NCBI RefSeq assembly: GCF_017876115.1
Contig: NZ_JAGINO010000001.1
Span: forward strand, 186,001 to 250,000
Direction: 5' to 3'
Origin: Azospirillum picis
Lineage (GTDB): Bacteria; Pseudomonadota; Alphaproteobacteria; Azospirillales; Azospirillaceae
DNA length: 64,000 nt
Shown here: positions 24,324-32,973 of the stretch, one piece after another
Numbering within the stretch: the stretch's first letter is position 1
How the letters are laid out: every line of letters starts with the position of its first letter
The notes under the pieces: model-generated
Databases searched by the model: none
What the model was told of the DNA's origin: nothing
The model's input: the letters and a program-made list of their open reading frames with translations, nothing else
Translations under genes and position numbers: made by a program

Positions 24324-25049
24324 TCAGACGGACGCCTCGCCGACGCTGCGGGACAGCAGGCCGGCCTTCTGGGCCCGCCGCACGGCGTCTGTACGGTTTC
24401 GTGCGCCCAGCTTGCGCAGGATGCGGCGGGTGTGCAGCTTGACCGTCACCTCCTGGAGGCTGAGCGAGCGCCCGATCTCCTTGTTTGTCGCTCCGGTGGC
24501 GAGCATCGACAGCACCTGCTGTTCCCGCTCCGTGAGCGGCGAGGACAAGGCGCCCTCCGCTTCCGGCAGCGGGCCGTCGGCCTCCTCCGTCTCGTCCATG
24601 TCGAGCGACAGGTCCGTCATCTGCATAAGTTCGAGCGCCACGCCCTTCGGCACGAAGCTGCCGCCCTCCGCCACCAGCCGCAGGGCCTGCGCCAGGACGC
24701 GGCGTGGTGTGGTTTTCGGCAGGAACGCCTCGGCCCCGCAACGCAGCACCTCCAGCGCGGTCACGGCATCCTCGGCTCCGGTCACGACCGCGACGGGCCC
24801 TTCAATCCCATGGCGGCGGAGCACGCCGAGCGGACCACCATCCTCCGCTCCGGGCATCCGCCAATCGAGCACGATCAGGTCGTAACGGATGGGCACGGTT
24901 TCCGCCGGTCCTGCGCCGTTGCGCAGGACCGGCAGTTCCTCCAACGAGCCGATACAGACGACATCGGCATCCGGCCAAGCCTGGCGGACCGACAGTTCGA
25001 GCGCATCCCGAAAGAGGGGATGGTCGTCAGCCACCAAGATTCTCATCAT
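24324..25049 (-). CDS. NarL/FixJ-family response regulator (REC-LuxR)
   Basis: 241 residues. The receiver has DDH at 8-10, phospho-acceptor D62 in LIVLDWRMPG and the conserved Lys in EAFLPKTTP. A long acidic linker (about 145-168, DMDETEEADGPLPEAEG) leads to the LuxR-type helix-turn-helix PLTEREQQVLSMLATGATNKEIGRSLSLQEVTVKLHTRRILRKLG. It is the first gene of the minus-strand signalling run, about 160 bp upstream of the kinase-like gene, and is a likely phosphate acceptor of the hybrid kinase HPt. Two ATGs (25049, 25046) are equivalent. Confidence 0.93.
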   Translation of the reverse strand: MMRILVADDHPLFRDALELSVRQAWPDADVVCIGSLEELPVLRNGAGPAETVPIRYDLIVLDWRMPGAEDGGPLGVLRRHGIEGPVAVVTGAEDAVTALEVLRCGAEAFLPKTTPRRVLAQALRLVAEGGSFVPKGVALELMQMTDLSLDMDETEEADGPLPEAEGALSSPLTEREQQVLSMLATGATNKEIGRSLSLQEVTVKLHTRRILRKLGARNRTDAVRRAQKAGLLSRSVGEASV

Positions 25050-25350
25050 CCGCCTCCGCCACCCTCAAGATCGATGCGCCAATAATATCAGGGATACCCT
25101 TTATGACCGCCGAAATCTTAAGGTTTCGTGGCGGCAGCCCCGCGCATCCATGACCACTGCACGGCGGCGATCTGATCAGGTGCCGCTCGGGCCACGGCGC
25201 CAGTGCAGGATAGTATCCCAGCTATCCGCTTTCCCGGCACCGCTATCCCTGTCTCCCCACACCACAACCGTCCCTGCCGGCTATTGTGAGGTCTCTACCC
25301 CCTTTGGCCGGCGATGCTGCCGGCCGCGGCACAGGACGGAATCGGCAACG
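25050..25350. promoter_or_regulatory. divergent control region of the signalling island
   Basis: 301 bp between the divergent LuxR-type regulator and single-domain receiver genes. It is visibly richer in A/T near 25080-25125 (CAATAATATCAGGGATACCC). It also carries GGATAG (25208-25213) facing CTATCC (25222-25227), a possible operator. No promoter hexamers were convincing enough to place. Confidence 0.35.
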
Positions 25351-25797
25351 ATGGAAGCGACCCATTACGAGCTGCCTGCCAAACCGGCAGCGACGCCGGT
25401 GTCCGCCACCGGTTCCGTGCTGCTGGTGGATGACGACCCGGATTTCCGCGGCATGGTCGCCACTGCTTTTCTTCGCGCCGGATACAGCGTGCGGGAGGCC
25501 GAGAACGGCAACGCCGCCCTGACCATCCTGCACGGAGAGCCGGTGGATCTGGTGGTGACGGACATCATCATGCCGGAAGCCGATGGATACGAAGTCATCC
25601 TGCGGCTGAAGGACGCGCCGTCGCGCCCGCCGCTGATCGCGGTTTCGGGCGGCAGCGTGCGCCTGCGCCTGGAACTGCCGAACATGGCGCGCCTGCTGGG
25701 CGCGGAGGCCGCCTTCGAAAAGCCGCTCAACCTTCCGGCGCTGCTTGCCGAAGCCGGGAGGCTGATCGCGTATCGCAGGACCGGGGGACTGAAATGA
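25351..25797 (+). CDS. single-domain response regulator (CheY-like)
   Basis: 148 residues. An N-terminal tail of about 20 residues precedes one receiver domain: DDD at 27-29, acceptor D71 in LVVTDIIMPEADGYE, the switch serine in IAVSGG and the Lys in AFEKPLN. There is no output domain, so it should work by protein contact or as a phosphate shuttle. ATG 25351 begins the domain correctly; upstream frame is non-coding. Its TGA overlaps the ATG of the HD-GYP gene by four bases, indicating coupled translation. Confidence 0.9.
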   Translation: MEATHYELPAKPAATPVSATGSVLLVDDDPDFRGMVATAFLRAGYSVREAENGNAALTILHGEPVDLVVTDIIMPEADGYEVILRLKDAPSRPPLIAVSGGSVRLRLELPNMARLLGAEAAFEKPLNLPALLAEAGRLIAYRRTGGLK

Positions 25798-26855
25798 AAG
25801 TCCTCGTCGTCGACGACGATCAGACCAACCTGTTCATCATGGCCGCCATTGTCCGACGCCTGGACGATGCCGATCCGGTGACGATGACCAGTCCGGTGAA
25901 AGCCATCGACTGGATGCGGGAGAACGAGCCCGACCTCGTCCTGCTGGACCAGATGATGCCGGACATGGACGGCATCGAACTTCTCCGCCGGATCCGCGGC
26001 GACGCGAGGCTGGACGAGGTGCCGGTGGTGATGGTCACCGCGAACACCGCGGCGGATGTCCGCATGCGGGCGCTGGATCTCGGGTGCAGCGACTTCCTGA
26101 CCAAGCCGATCGTCGTCCCGGAGGTACAGGTCCGCCTGCGCAACCTGCTGGCCCTGCGGCATGGGCGCACCCTGCTTCGCGACCGCGCCGCCCTGCTCGC
26201 CGCCGAGGTGGAGCGTGTGACCGCGGCGCTCCAACGGCGGGGAGAGGATCTGGTCCACAGGCTCTCGCGCGCCGCCGAATACCGCGATCCCGAGACCGGC
26301 GCCCATATCGAGCGCATGGCTCTCTATTCGCGCCTTATCGCGGAAGCGGCCGGCTGTGGCGACGACTTCGCCCATGATCTGCAGAAGGCGGCTCCGATGC
26401 ACGACATCGGCAAGATCGGTATCCCCGACATGATCCTGCTGAAACCCGGGCAGTTGACGCCGGAGGAAACGAGGGTCATGCGCCGGCACACCACCATCGG
26501 CCACAGGATCCTGGCCGACAGTGACATCCCGTTGCTTCGCATGGCGGCGGAGATCGCGCTCACCCACCACGAGAAATTCGACGGCAGCGGTTATCCCGCC
26601 GGAAGGATCGGCAACGCCATCCCGCTGTGCGGCCGCATCGTCGCCATCGCCGACGTCTTCGATGCCCTGACGTCCGCGCGGCCCTACAAGCGGCCCTGGA
26701 CGCTGACAGAGGCGCGGGCCTTCATGATCGAGCAGCGCGGCCTGCATTTCGACCCCGCCCTGCTCGACGCCTTCCTGTCGCGCTGGGACGACATCCTTTC
26801 GATCCACAGTACCCATGCCGATCATCCGGCACAGCTTTGCCCGATGGGAACCTAG
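25794..26855 (+). CDS. two-component response regulator with HD-GYP c-di-GMP phosphodiesterase domain
   Basis: 353 residues of the RpfG type. The receiver (1-120) has acceptor D52 in LVLLDQMMPDMDG. A helical linker (about 125-165) joins an intact HD-GYP domain with HIERMALYS, HDIGKIGIPD, HTTIGHRIL and HHEKFDGSGYP, holding the metal ligands needed to hydrolyse cyclic di-GMP. It would lower cyclic di-GMP when phosphorylated, affecting motility and surface life. It is translated together with the single-domain receiver. The strong hairpin repeat just downstream probably ends the transcript. Confidence 0.94.
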   Translation: MKVLVVDDDQTNLFIMAAIVRRLDDADPVTMTSPVKAIDWMRENEPDLVLLDQMMPDMDGIELLRRIRGDARLDEVPVVMVTANTAADVRMRALDLGCSDFLTKPIVVPEVQVRLRNLLALRHGRTLLRDRAALLAAEVERVTAALQRRGEDLVHRLSRAAEYRDPETGAHIERMALYSRLIAEAAGCGDDFAHDLQKAAPMHDIGKIGIPDMILLKPGQLTPEETRVMRRHTTIGHRILADSDIPLLRMAAEIALTHHEKFDGSGYPAGRIGNAIPLCGRIVAIADVFDALTSARPYKRPWTLTEARAFMIEQRGLHFDPALLDAFLSRWDDILSIHSTHADHPAQLCPMGT

Positions 26856-26945
26856 AGCCTGTCTGGTGCTTATTGAATCACCAGACAGGCACTAAGCTCT
26901 TGGTTTTCCGTGTGAGTCACGTTTCAAGCGGGATCGCTCGATCCG
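26851..26945 (+). repeat. dispersed two-hairpin repeat, copy A (terminator-like)
   Basis: Hairpin 1 has perfect 12-bp arms GCCTGTCTGGTG (26857-26868) and CACCAGACAGGC (26879-26890) with a 10-base loop. After AAGCTCTTGGTTTTCCGTGTGAGTCAC comes hairpin 2, beginning GTTTCAAGCG (26921-26930). The whole unit aligns over about 90 bp with 52244-52342, including the CTAG at the stop codon of the preceding gene. Stem bases differ between copies but remain paired. Confidence 0.85.
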
Positions 26946-27053
26946 CGACCTGCACGGGAAAATGGCGCCTGGAGTCAGGGATGCCAAGGCTCGGTCGACG
27001 GATCTGAGACTATGCGGTTTCAGCGGCGGCATGACGGCGGCGGGCGGCGCCCG

Positions 27054-27503
27054 TCAGTTGACGATGCGCCAGCTTCCGTCCGGTTGAAGGCAGGCGGTGC
27101 CGTAGACCGGCTGCGACCGGCCACCGACGACCACACGGCTCTGGTATTCACGGCACTGCTGGCCACTGCGGGACAGATAGACCGGACCGGCGGGGTCTGC
27201 CGGCACGACCGCCGCCGCTGGCGGTGCGTAGGCCGCTGGTGGTGCATAGGTCACCGGGGGCGGCGGTGCATAGACGACCGGCGGCGGCGAATACACCACG
27301 GCCGGCGGTGCGTAAACCACCGGCGGGGGAGCATAATAGCGGTAGGGATGATAATAGCCGTAGGCCGGGAAGACAGGTCCGACCCCAACGCCGATCGACA
27401 CCGACGTCCGTGCCTGCGCCCCGTCCGGAGCCGCGAGGAGCATGGCGGACGCCGCAAGCGCCACGGCCCCAAGCACAACCGCCCTCAATCCCGTCTTCAT
27501 CAT
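27054..27503 (-). CDS. secreted proline/tyrosine-rich protein with SH3-like/surface-antigen C-terminus
   Basis: 149 residues. A signal peptide (MMKTGLRAVVLGAVALAASA, cleaved about AQA-RT) precedes a repetitive P-P-x-V-V-Y-A-P-P tract (about residues 55-105) that would be extended in the periplasm or on the surface. The C-terminal part, SGQQCREYQSRVVVGGRSQPVYGTACLQPDGSW, is the conserved tail found in 17-kDa-antigen-like outer-membrane proteins, with two cysteines likely forming a disulphide. GGGAGAGGG precedes the start. Function is unknown; a cell-envelope role is inferred. Confidence 0.8.
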   Translation of the reverse strand: MMKTGLRAVVLGAVALAASAMLLAAPDGAQARTSVSIGVGVGPVFPAYGYYHPYRYYAPPPVVYAPPAVVYSPPPVVYAPPPPVTYAPPAAYAPPAAAVVPADPAGPVYLSRSGQQCREYQSRVVVGGRSQPVYGTACLQPDGSWRIVN

Positions 27504-27589
27504 CCCTCTCCCGGGCAAGGCCGGCACGATCGCCCGGCCGAGCATACGCAGCACAGTATACACGCCCGCCGCGGGCTGAGACAGGGGGA

Positions 27590-27612
27590 GGCGGCGGGGC
27601 TGCCCCGCCGCC
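27590..27612 (-). terminator. GC-rich hairpin between the envelope-protein genes
   Basis: GGCGGCGGGGC (27590-27600) and GCCCCGCCGCC (27602-27612) are perfect complements around one base, so the real stem is about 9-10 bp. It lies three bases after the stop of the minus-strand gene at 27616. No U tract. Confidence 0.55.
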
Positions 27613-27615
27613 GCT

Positions 27616-28011
27616 TCAGATATCGAGCGGAAGGTTGTCCGGATCGAAGCCGAGCTGCTCGACGATGGCGCGGGCGAGCGGAATGCTGGTCTCGAAACGC
27701 CACTCGCCGACGCCGGGCCGGTACTCCGACACGTTGGGGCGGCCGTTGGCGAAACGGCGCGGATGCAGCTCGTACCAGTAGATGTCCCCAAGCGAGACAC
27801 CCTGCTCCTGCGCATAAGCCTCGGCAATGCGGGGCCAGTCGTTCACGGCCGGTCGGGAGGATCCGGTCGTCTTTGCGATGTCCGTCTGCTCCAGGAAGGC
27901 GACGATGCGTTTTCCTTCGCGCTCGAAGTCGGCGACCCGAATGGTGACGGGCTCCCTCCCCTCACGATGATAGGTCCACTCGCGGTTCTTTTCGACCAAG
28001 GCCTTATCCAC
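27616..28011 (-). CDS. hypothetical protein (131 aa)
   Basis: A 131-residue soluble, mixed-charge protein starting MDKALVEKNREWTYHREG. Codon use resembles its neighbours. It has tryptophan/tyrosine-rich segments (NDWPRIAEAYAQEQG, GDIYWYELHPRRFANG) and no signal, membrane helix or recognised motif. It stands alone between an envelope-protein gene and gamma-glutamyltransferase, with 268 non-coding bases upstream. I do not recognise the family. The well-formed start and a hairpin after the stop support it being a gene. Confidence 0.55.
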   Translation of the reverse strand: MDKALVEKNREWTYHREGREPVTIRVADFEREGKRIVAFLEQTDIAKTTGSSRPAVNDWPRIAEAYAQEQGVSLGDIYWYELHPRRFANGRPNVSEYRPGVGEWRFETSIPLARAIVEQLGFDPDNLPLDI

Positions 28012-28279
28012 GGCAAATGCTCCGGTTCACTCCTGCAAAGGCTAACCGACCAGCCCGCCTTAAGCCAACTGTTCCGTTGTCCTATACGAACGGGCGGGGT
28101 CGGCTCGGGGGACGGGCTTTCGGCCGAGCCGTCGGGGACCGTCCCCGTCCATCCGGCATGGCGGATCGCAGGGTACCAAAGCACGCCGTTTTTTCCTTGT
28201 ACACGAGAATGTGGCGTACAGGGGGATGCGGGGCGCCCGCACCGGGGCAGCCGGTGCCGGCCGCCCCGACTTCGGTCGC

Positions 28280-30055
28280 TCAATAGCCGATCGTCATGCC
28301 GTCGGGGTTGCGGGGATCGGAGTAGCCGGACATGCCCTCATCCGTCATCTGGATGGTTTGGGTGCGCCCCATCGTTGCCTTGACCGACACCTTGTGCCCC
28401 ATCCGCTCCAGCAGCCGGACGGTGTCGGGGCTCAGCCCCTTCTCCACCCGCAGTTCGTCGGGGGTCCACTGGTGATGGACGCGCGGCAGGGCCGCAGCCT
28501 CGGCCGGGTTCATGCCGAAATCGATGTGGTCGACCACCGTCTCCATCGTGGTGGTGATGATGCGGCTGCCGCCGGGGCTGCCGGTGACCAGCCAGGGCTT
28601 CCCGTCCTTCAACACGATGGTCGGCGACATCGAGCTGAGCGGCCGCTTGTACGGCTGGACGGCGTTGGCGTCGCCGCCGATCAGGCCGAAGGCGTTGGGC
28701 ACGCCCGGCTTGGCGGAGAAATCGTCCATCTCGTTGTTCAGCAGGATGCCGGTGCCGGCCGCGACGATGCCGCTGCCGAAATTGAGGTTGAGGGTGTAGG
28801 TCGTGCTGACCACGTTGCCCTGGGCGTCCGCCACCGAGAAATGCGTGGTCTGGTCGCTCTCGTAGGGCGCCGGATTTCCGGGCTTGATGGCGGCCGCCGG
28901 CGTCGCCTTCTCCGGATCGATCCTGGCGGCGAGCTCGTCCGCATATTTGCGCGACGTAAGCCCCTTGACCGGAACCTTGGTGAAATCCGGATCGCCCAGA
29001 TATTCGGAGCGGTCGGCATAGGCCAGCTTCATCGCCTCGGCCATGAGATGGATGGCCTGGGCGCTGTCGGGGCCGTAGTCCTTCAGCGGCCAGCGTTCCA
29101 GGATGTTCAGCATCTGGATGATGTGGGTGCCGCCGGAACTGGGCGGCGGCATCGACTTCACCGTATAGCCGCGATAGCTGCCGGCGACCGGCTCGCGCTC
29201 GACCACCTTGTACGCCTTGAGATCCTCCTTGGTCAGGTAGCCGCCGTGCTGCGCCATCTCCGCGGCGATCCTGTCGGCAATCGGCCCCTCGTAGAAGGCC
29301 TTCGGCCCCTGCTGCGCGATCATTTCCAGCGAATTTGCGAGGTCTGGATTGGCCAGCGTCTCGCCGGCGGTCAGCGGCCGGCCATCCTTGAAGAAGATCG
29401 CCTTGGTCGCGTCCCACTTTGCGAGGTGGTCGCGCTCCACCTCCAGCAGGCCGGCAAGCTGCGGGGTGACGGTGTGGCCGTCGCGTGCCAGGCGGATGGC
29501 AGGTGCCAGGACGTCGGCAAGCGGCATGGTCCCGTATTTTTCCAGCGCATGGGCGAGACCGGCGACGGTGCCGGGGATGCCGACCGCGAGGTGGGTGTAG
29601 AGCGAGCGGTCGGGCACCACCTTGCCCTGCTCGTCCAGGTACATGTCGCGGAACGCCTTGGCCGGCGCCATCTCGCGGAAGTCGATGGCGACGTCCTTTC
29701 CGCTCTTGGCGTCGTGGACGATCATGAAGCCGCCGCCGCCGACATTGCCGGCGTTCGGCAGGACAACCGCCAGCGCGAAGCCGACGGCGACCGCCGCATC
29801 GACGGCATTGCCACCGCGCTTGAGGATGTCGACCCCGATCTCGGTGGCGAGCCGGTGTTCCGAGGCCACCATGCCGTTCCGTCCGAGCACCGGGTGGAAG
29901 ATCTCGTTGCCGATGTCGTAGCGGACGGACGCAGCACCCGCGGTCGAGGGGGCCTTCTGGGCAAGGGCCGGCGGCGGCAACAGCATCGGCAAGCCGACGC
30001 ACAGAGCCGCCAGCGCTGCGACGGAAGAGCGGGGCCGTAAGGCGGGCAACCACAT
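28280..30055 (-). CDS. ggt: gamma-glutamyltransferase
   Basis: 591 residues. It cleaves the gamma-glutamyl bond of glutathione and related peptides in the periplasm and can transfer the glutamyl group to amino acids. A signal peptide (AALAALCVGLPMLLPPPALAQ) follows MWLPALRPRSS. The proenzyme is expected to self-cleave before T403 in ESDQ-TTHFSVADAQGN, giving large and small subunits. Substrate motifs are seen: ASEHRLATEIGVDILKRGGNAVDAAVA, GGGGFMIV and SPGGSRIITT. Start at ATG 30055 has AGAGG upstream; a further ATG adds 35 unlikely residues. The length is normal for the family. Confidence 0.95.
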   Translation of the reverse strand: MWLPALRPRSSVAALAALCVGLPMLLPPPALAQKAPSTAGAASVRYDIGNEIFHPVLGRNGMVASEHRLATEIGVDILKRGGNAVDAAVAVGFALAVVLPNAGNVGGGGFMIVHDAKSGKDVAIDFREMAPAKAFRDMYLDEQGKVVPDRSLYTHLAVGIPGTVAGLAHALEKYGTMPLADVLAPAIRLARDGHTVTPQLAGLLEVERDHLAKWDATKAIFFKDGRPLTAGETLANPDLANSLEMIAQQGPKAFYEGPIADRIAAEMAQHGGYLTKEDLKAYKVVEREPVAGSYRGYTVKSMPPPSSGGTHIIQMLNILERWPLKDYGPDSAQAIHLMAEAMKLAYADRSEYLGDPDFTKVPVKGLTSRKYADELAARIDPEKATPAAAIKPGNPAPYESDQTTHFSVADAQGNVVSTTYTLNLNFGSGIVAAGTGILLNNEMDDFSAKPGVPNAFGLIGGDANAVQPYKRPLSSMSPTIVLKDGKPWLVTGSPGGSRIITTTMETVVDHIDFGMNPAEAAALPRVHHQWTPDELRVEKGLSPDTVRLLERMGHKVSVKATMGRTQTIQMTDEGMSGYSDPRNPDGMTIGY

Positions 30056-30235
30056 GGGGCGAACCTCTTGAGCGGGACTGCGGATCCGGAACGCCGTCCG
30101 GGGCGCACAGGATCGCACAGACGCAACGTCCGGTCTTCTTTCCGTTGCCGGCCCGCTCAATGCCTAGCCATCAGGGTTACCCACGCAATCCGGCCGGCCG
30201 CACGGAGTGCGGCCGTAAAGGAATGAGGCGCCGTC

Positions 30236-30556
30236 TCAGTAGGTCGGCGTCAGCCCGCGCTGGCTCACGCCCTGCGACACGCCCTCGCCGTGCCCGGAGG
30301 AGTCGTGCCCCAGGGAATCGGGATGATGACCCGACAGGCGGTCCTTGACCGGGCAATGGCCGCTCATGCCACGGGCGACGAGAGCGGCGCCGACCAGCCC
30401 CATGATGGCACCGGGGATGCTCGCCCCCTTGCGCAGGCCACCGGCCGCAACGGCGAGGCCGAGTCCGGTGGAGACGATGCGCTCGCCCATGCCGAGATTG
30501 GCATGGCCTTCGAAAACGCTGTCGTAGGCATCACGAATGGTCGACTGGGCGCTCAT
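30236..30556 (-). CDS. DUF2892 (YgaP-type membrane anchor) protein
   Basis: 106 residues. The DUF2892 pattern N-x-G-x-x-E-R-x-x-S-x-x-x-G appears as NLGMGERIVSTGLGLAVAAGGLRKG. Two hydrophobic segments (about 30-47 and 52-70) follow, and the core ends ALVARGMSGHCPVKDRL, the typical G-x-S/T-G-H-C-P end. The last 30 residues are histidine/glycine-rich and polar. It is probably a small inner-membrane protein. ATG 30556 was chosen because the family core starts shortly after; a longer frame begins 75 bp upstream. Function of the domain is unclear. Confidence 0.75.
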   Translation of the reverse strand: MSAQSTIRDAYDSVFEGHANLGMGERIVSTGLGLAVAAGGLRKGASIPGAIMGLVGAALVARGMSGHCPVKDRLSGHHPDSLGHDSSGHGEGVSQGVSQRGLTPTY

Positions 30557-30644
30557 GGCGGCTCCGTTTGCGTTGGGGACGTTCTGCCCTTCCAACGCCG
30601 GAACGCCCCCTCTGTTCCACCGCAGCGCCATGCGCGGCTCGCGG

Positions 30645-32885
30645 TCAGCCCGGAACCGAGGCCATGTCGCGGATCGACCGGGCCAGCCGCGCCGGCTCGA
30701 CCGGCTTGGACAAGACCGTCATGTCGACCTCGCGCACCGCCGCCGTCGATGTCAGATCCTCGGCATAGCCGGTGACCATCAGGATCGGCGTCGCGTCCTG
30801 GCGGGCGCGCAGCTTGCGTGCCATCTCAAGGCCGGTCATCCCCGGCATCATGTGGTCGGTGACGATGACGTCCGGCCGGAAGCCGGACTCCAGCAGGCTG
30901 AGCGCCGCCGCGGCATCGGCCACCTCGCGCACGGAAAAGCCGGCCTGAGCCAGATACTCCGCGGTGGCCGTGCGGACCAGTTCCTCGTCGTCAACCAGCA
31001 GGACGGCACAGCCGGCGCCCAAGGCCGGAGCCGCCTCGGCGGCCGGCGGCGGCTGGGCGGCCGGCGGTTCCGCCACGGCAGGACCGGCAGCCCGCGGCAG
31101 GTAGAGCGTCACGGTCGTGCCCTCTCCCGGTCGGCTGGACAGCGCGACGCCGCCGCCGGACTGGGTCGCCAGGCCGTGCACCATGCTGAGGCCGAGGCCG
31201 GTGCCGCGCCCGACCTCCTTGGTGGTGAAGAACGGCTCGAAGGCGCGGGCGGCCACCTCCGTCGGCATGCCGGTCCCGGTGTCGCTGACCGCCACCGACA
31301 CATAGTCGCCGGGCGCCAGGTCGGGCACGGTTTCCGGGTCGGCCACCCGGTTGCCGGCGGTGATCCGCAGCGTGCCGCCGCCCGGCATGGCGTCGCGCGC
31401 GTTCAGCGCCAGGTTCAGCAGGGCCATTTCCAACTGGGTCGGATCGATCATCGCCGGCCACAGGCCGGGCGCGATCTTCACCTCCACCCGCACCATCTGG
31501 CCGATCGTGCGGCCGAGCAGCCGGCTGATCCGCTCGACCAGGCCGCCGACATCCACCGGCATCGGCCGCAACTGCTGGCGTCGGGAGAAGGCCAGCAGAT
31601 GCTGGGTAAGGGTGGCGCCGCGCTCCACCGCCTGGAGCGCCAGCCGCGCCGGGCCGACGATGCGTTCGTCGCAGCTTCTGCTTTCGATCACATGCAGGTT
31701 GATGCCGATCGCCTGGAGCAGGTTGTTGAAGTCGTGCGCTACCCCGCCGGTCAATTGGCCGATCGCCTCCATCTTCTGGCTCTGGCGCAAGGCCTGCTCG
31801 GCCTCCTCCCGCGCCTCCAAGGCTTGGCGGGCGGCCTCGGTCGCCTGCGTGGCGGTCTCGTAGGCGCGGAACTGGCGGGCGAGCGCCCAGAGCGCCAGCA
31901 GCAGCGCCGCGGTTCCGACGCCGCCGGCCAACCCGATCGACCATGCCTGCATCCGCCAGTCCACCAGCACCGCATCGATCGTGCGCGTGACGTTGACGAT
32001 CAACGGATAGTCCGAAAGAGCCCGCGTCGCCACCAGCCGCGGACCGGCATCGAGACCGTCGGGTGCGACGAACACCCCGGCGCCGGACTGCGACAGCACG
32101 TCCAGGAAACGGCGCTGCCCGACCGCGCTGCCGACGCCGGGCAAGGCCGGATGCCGGGCGAGCAGGATGCCGTCGCGCCGCCACAGGCTGATGCTGCCGT
32201 CGCCGTCGGGCTGCAGCGCCTTGTACAGCCCCTCGAAATAGCTCAGCTCGATCGCGCCCAGCACCAGCCCGACGAAGCGGCCGCCGGGGCCGCTGACGCG
32301 GCGGGCCAGATAGATGGTCCAGGTGCCGGTTCCGCGGTTGCGCACCGGTTCGCTGATGAAGGGTTCGGGCGTGTCGTGGTCGCGCAGATAGGAGAAATAG
32401 TCGCGGTCGGAGACGTTGACCTGCGGGATCGGGTAGAAGCGCGAGAAATTGACCAGCCGGCCGTCGTCGGCGATCATCGTCACGGCGTCGAGCTGCGGCA
32501 CGCCGGAGGTCCGCGCCCGCAGCATCTCGTGGGTGTCGCGGCTGGACATGCGCTGGACATAGGCTTCGGGCGTGGCGATGCCCTCGGCCCTCACCTGCTC
32601 GACGATCGTCCCGAGCACCAGGTTGACGCTCTGCATCGCCCGCGCCGTCTGCTCGGACAGCGACAGGTTCAGGGTCGAGAGCTCCCGCTCGGCCCCTTCC
32701 AGCTCGTGCTCCCGCATGCTGCCGATGTAGTGGAGGGTGGCGACCAGCAGCATGGTGACGCACAGCGTGCCGATGAACAGCAGGATGCGCAGCGGCCGGC
32801 TGGCACGCAGGTGCGCCAGCCAGCGGGCCGGGAACGAGGTCAGCGGTGCGCCTTGCGGGCGCACGGTCCTGTCCGAGGAAGTCAA
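30645..32885 (-). CDS. Cache-domain hybrid sensor histidine kinase (HisKA-HATPase-REC)
   Basis: 746 residues. TM1 (about 32-54) and TM2 (about 314-336) enclose a double-Cache periplasmic sensor with the family motif VSDRDYFSYLRDHDTPEPFISEPVRN split across strands. A short coiled coil precedes HisKA with H384 in GGVAHDFNNLLQ. The ATPase has NLALNARDAMPGGG, DTGTGMP and GRGTGLGLSMVHGLATQSGGG. A C-terminal receiver has its Asp near 680 in VIVTDHMMPGMTG. The VAHDFNNLLQ-type kinase with an attached receiver is a common soil-bacterium design, sensing small organic ligands through Cache. No partner regulator is adjacent. Confidence 0.93.
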   Translation of the reverse strand: MTSSDRTVRPQGAPLTSFPARWLAHLRASRPLRILLFIGTLCVTMLLVATLHYIGSMREHELEGAERELSTLNLSLSEQTARAMQSVNLVLGTIVEQVRAEGIATPEAYVQRMSSRDTHEMLRARTSGVPQLDAVTMIADDGRLVNFSRFYPIPQVNVSDRDYFSYLRDHDTPEPFISEPVRNRGTGTWTIYLARRVSGPGGRFVGLVLGAIELSYFEGLYKALQPDGDGSISLWRRDGILLARHPALPGVGSAVGQRRFLDVLSQSGAGVFVAPDGLDAGPRLVATRALSDYPLIVNVTRTIDAVLVDWRMQAWSIGLAGGVGTAALLLALWALARQFRAYETATQATEAARQALEAREEAEQALRQSQKMEAIGQLTGGVAHDFNNLLQAIGINLHVIESRSCDERIVGPARLALQAVERGATLTQHLLAFSRRQQLRPMPVDVGGLVERISRLLGRTIGQMVRVEVKIAPGLWPAMIDPTQLEMALLNLALNARDAMPGGGTLRITAGNRVADPETVPDLAPGDYVSVAVSDTGTGMPTEVAARAFEPFFTTKEVGRGTGLGLSMVHGLATQSGGGVALSSRPGEGTTVTLYLPRAAGPAVAEPPAAQPPPAAEAAPALGAGCAVLLVDDEELVRTATAEYLAQAGFSVREVADAAAALSLLESGFRPDVIVTDHMMPGMTGLEMARKLRARQDATPILMVTGYAEDLTSTAAVREVDMTVLSKPVEPARLARSIRDMASVPG

Positions 32886-32973
32886 GTCACGCCCGTATCG
32901 ATGATGTCCCGCCCCGCCGCGATGATCCGGGGACGGGGGCGCTCCGTCAAGGCCGTCAAGGCTGATAGGACCC

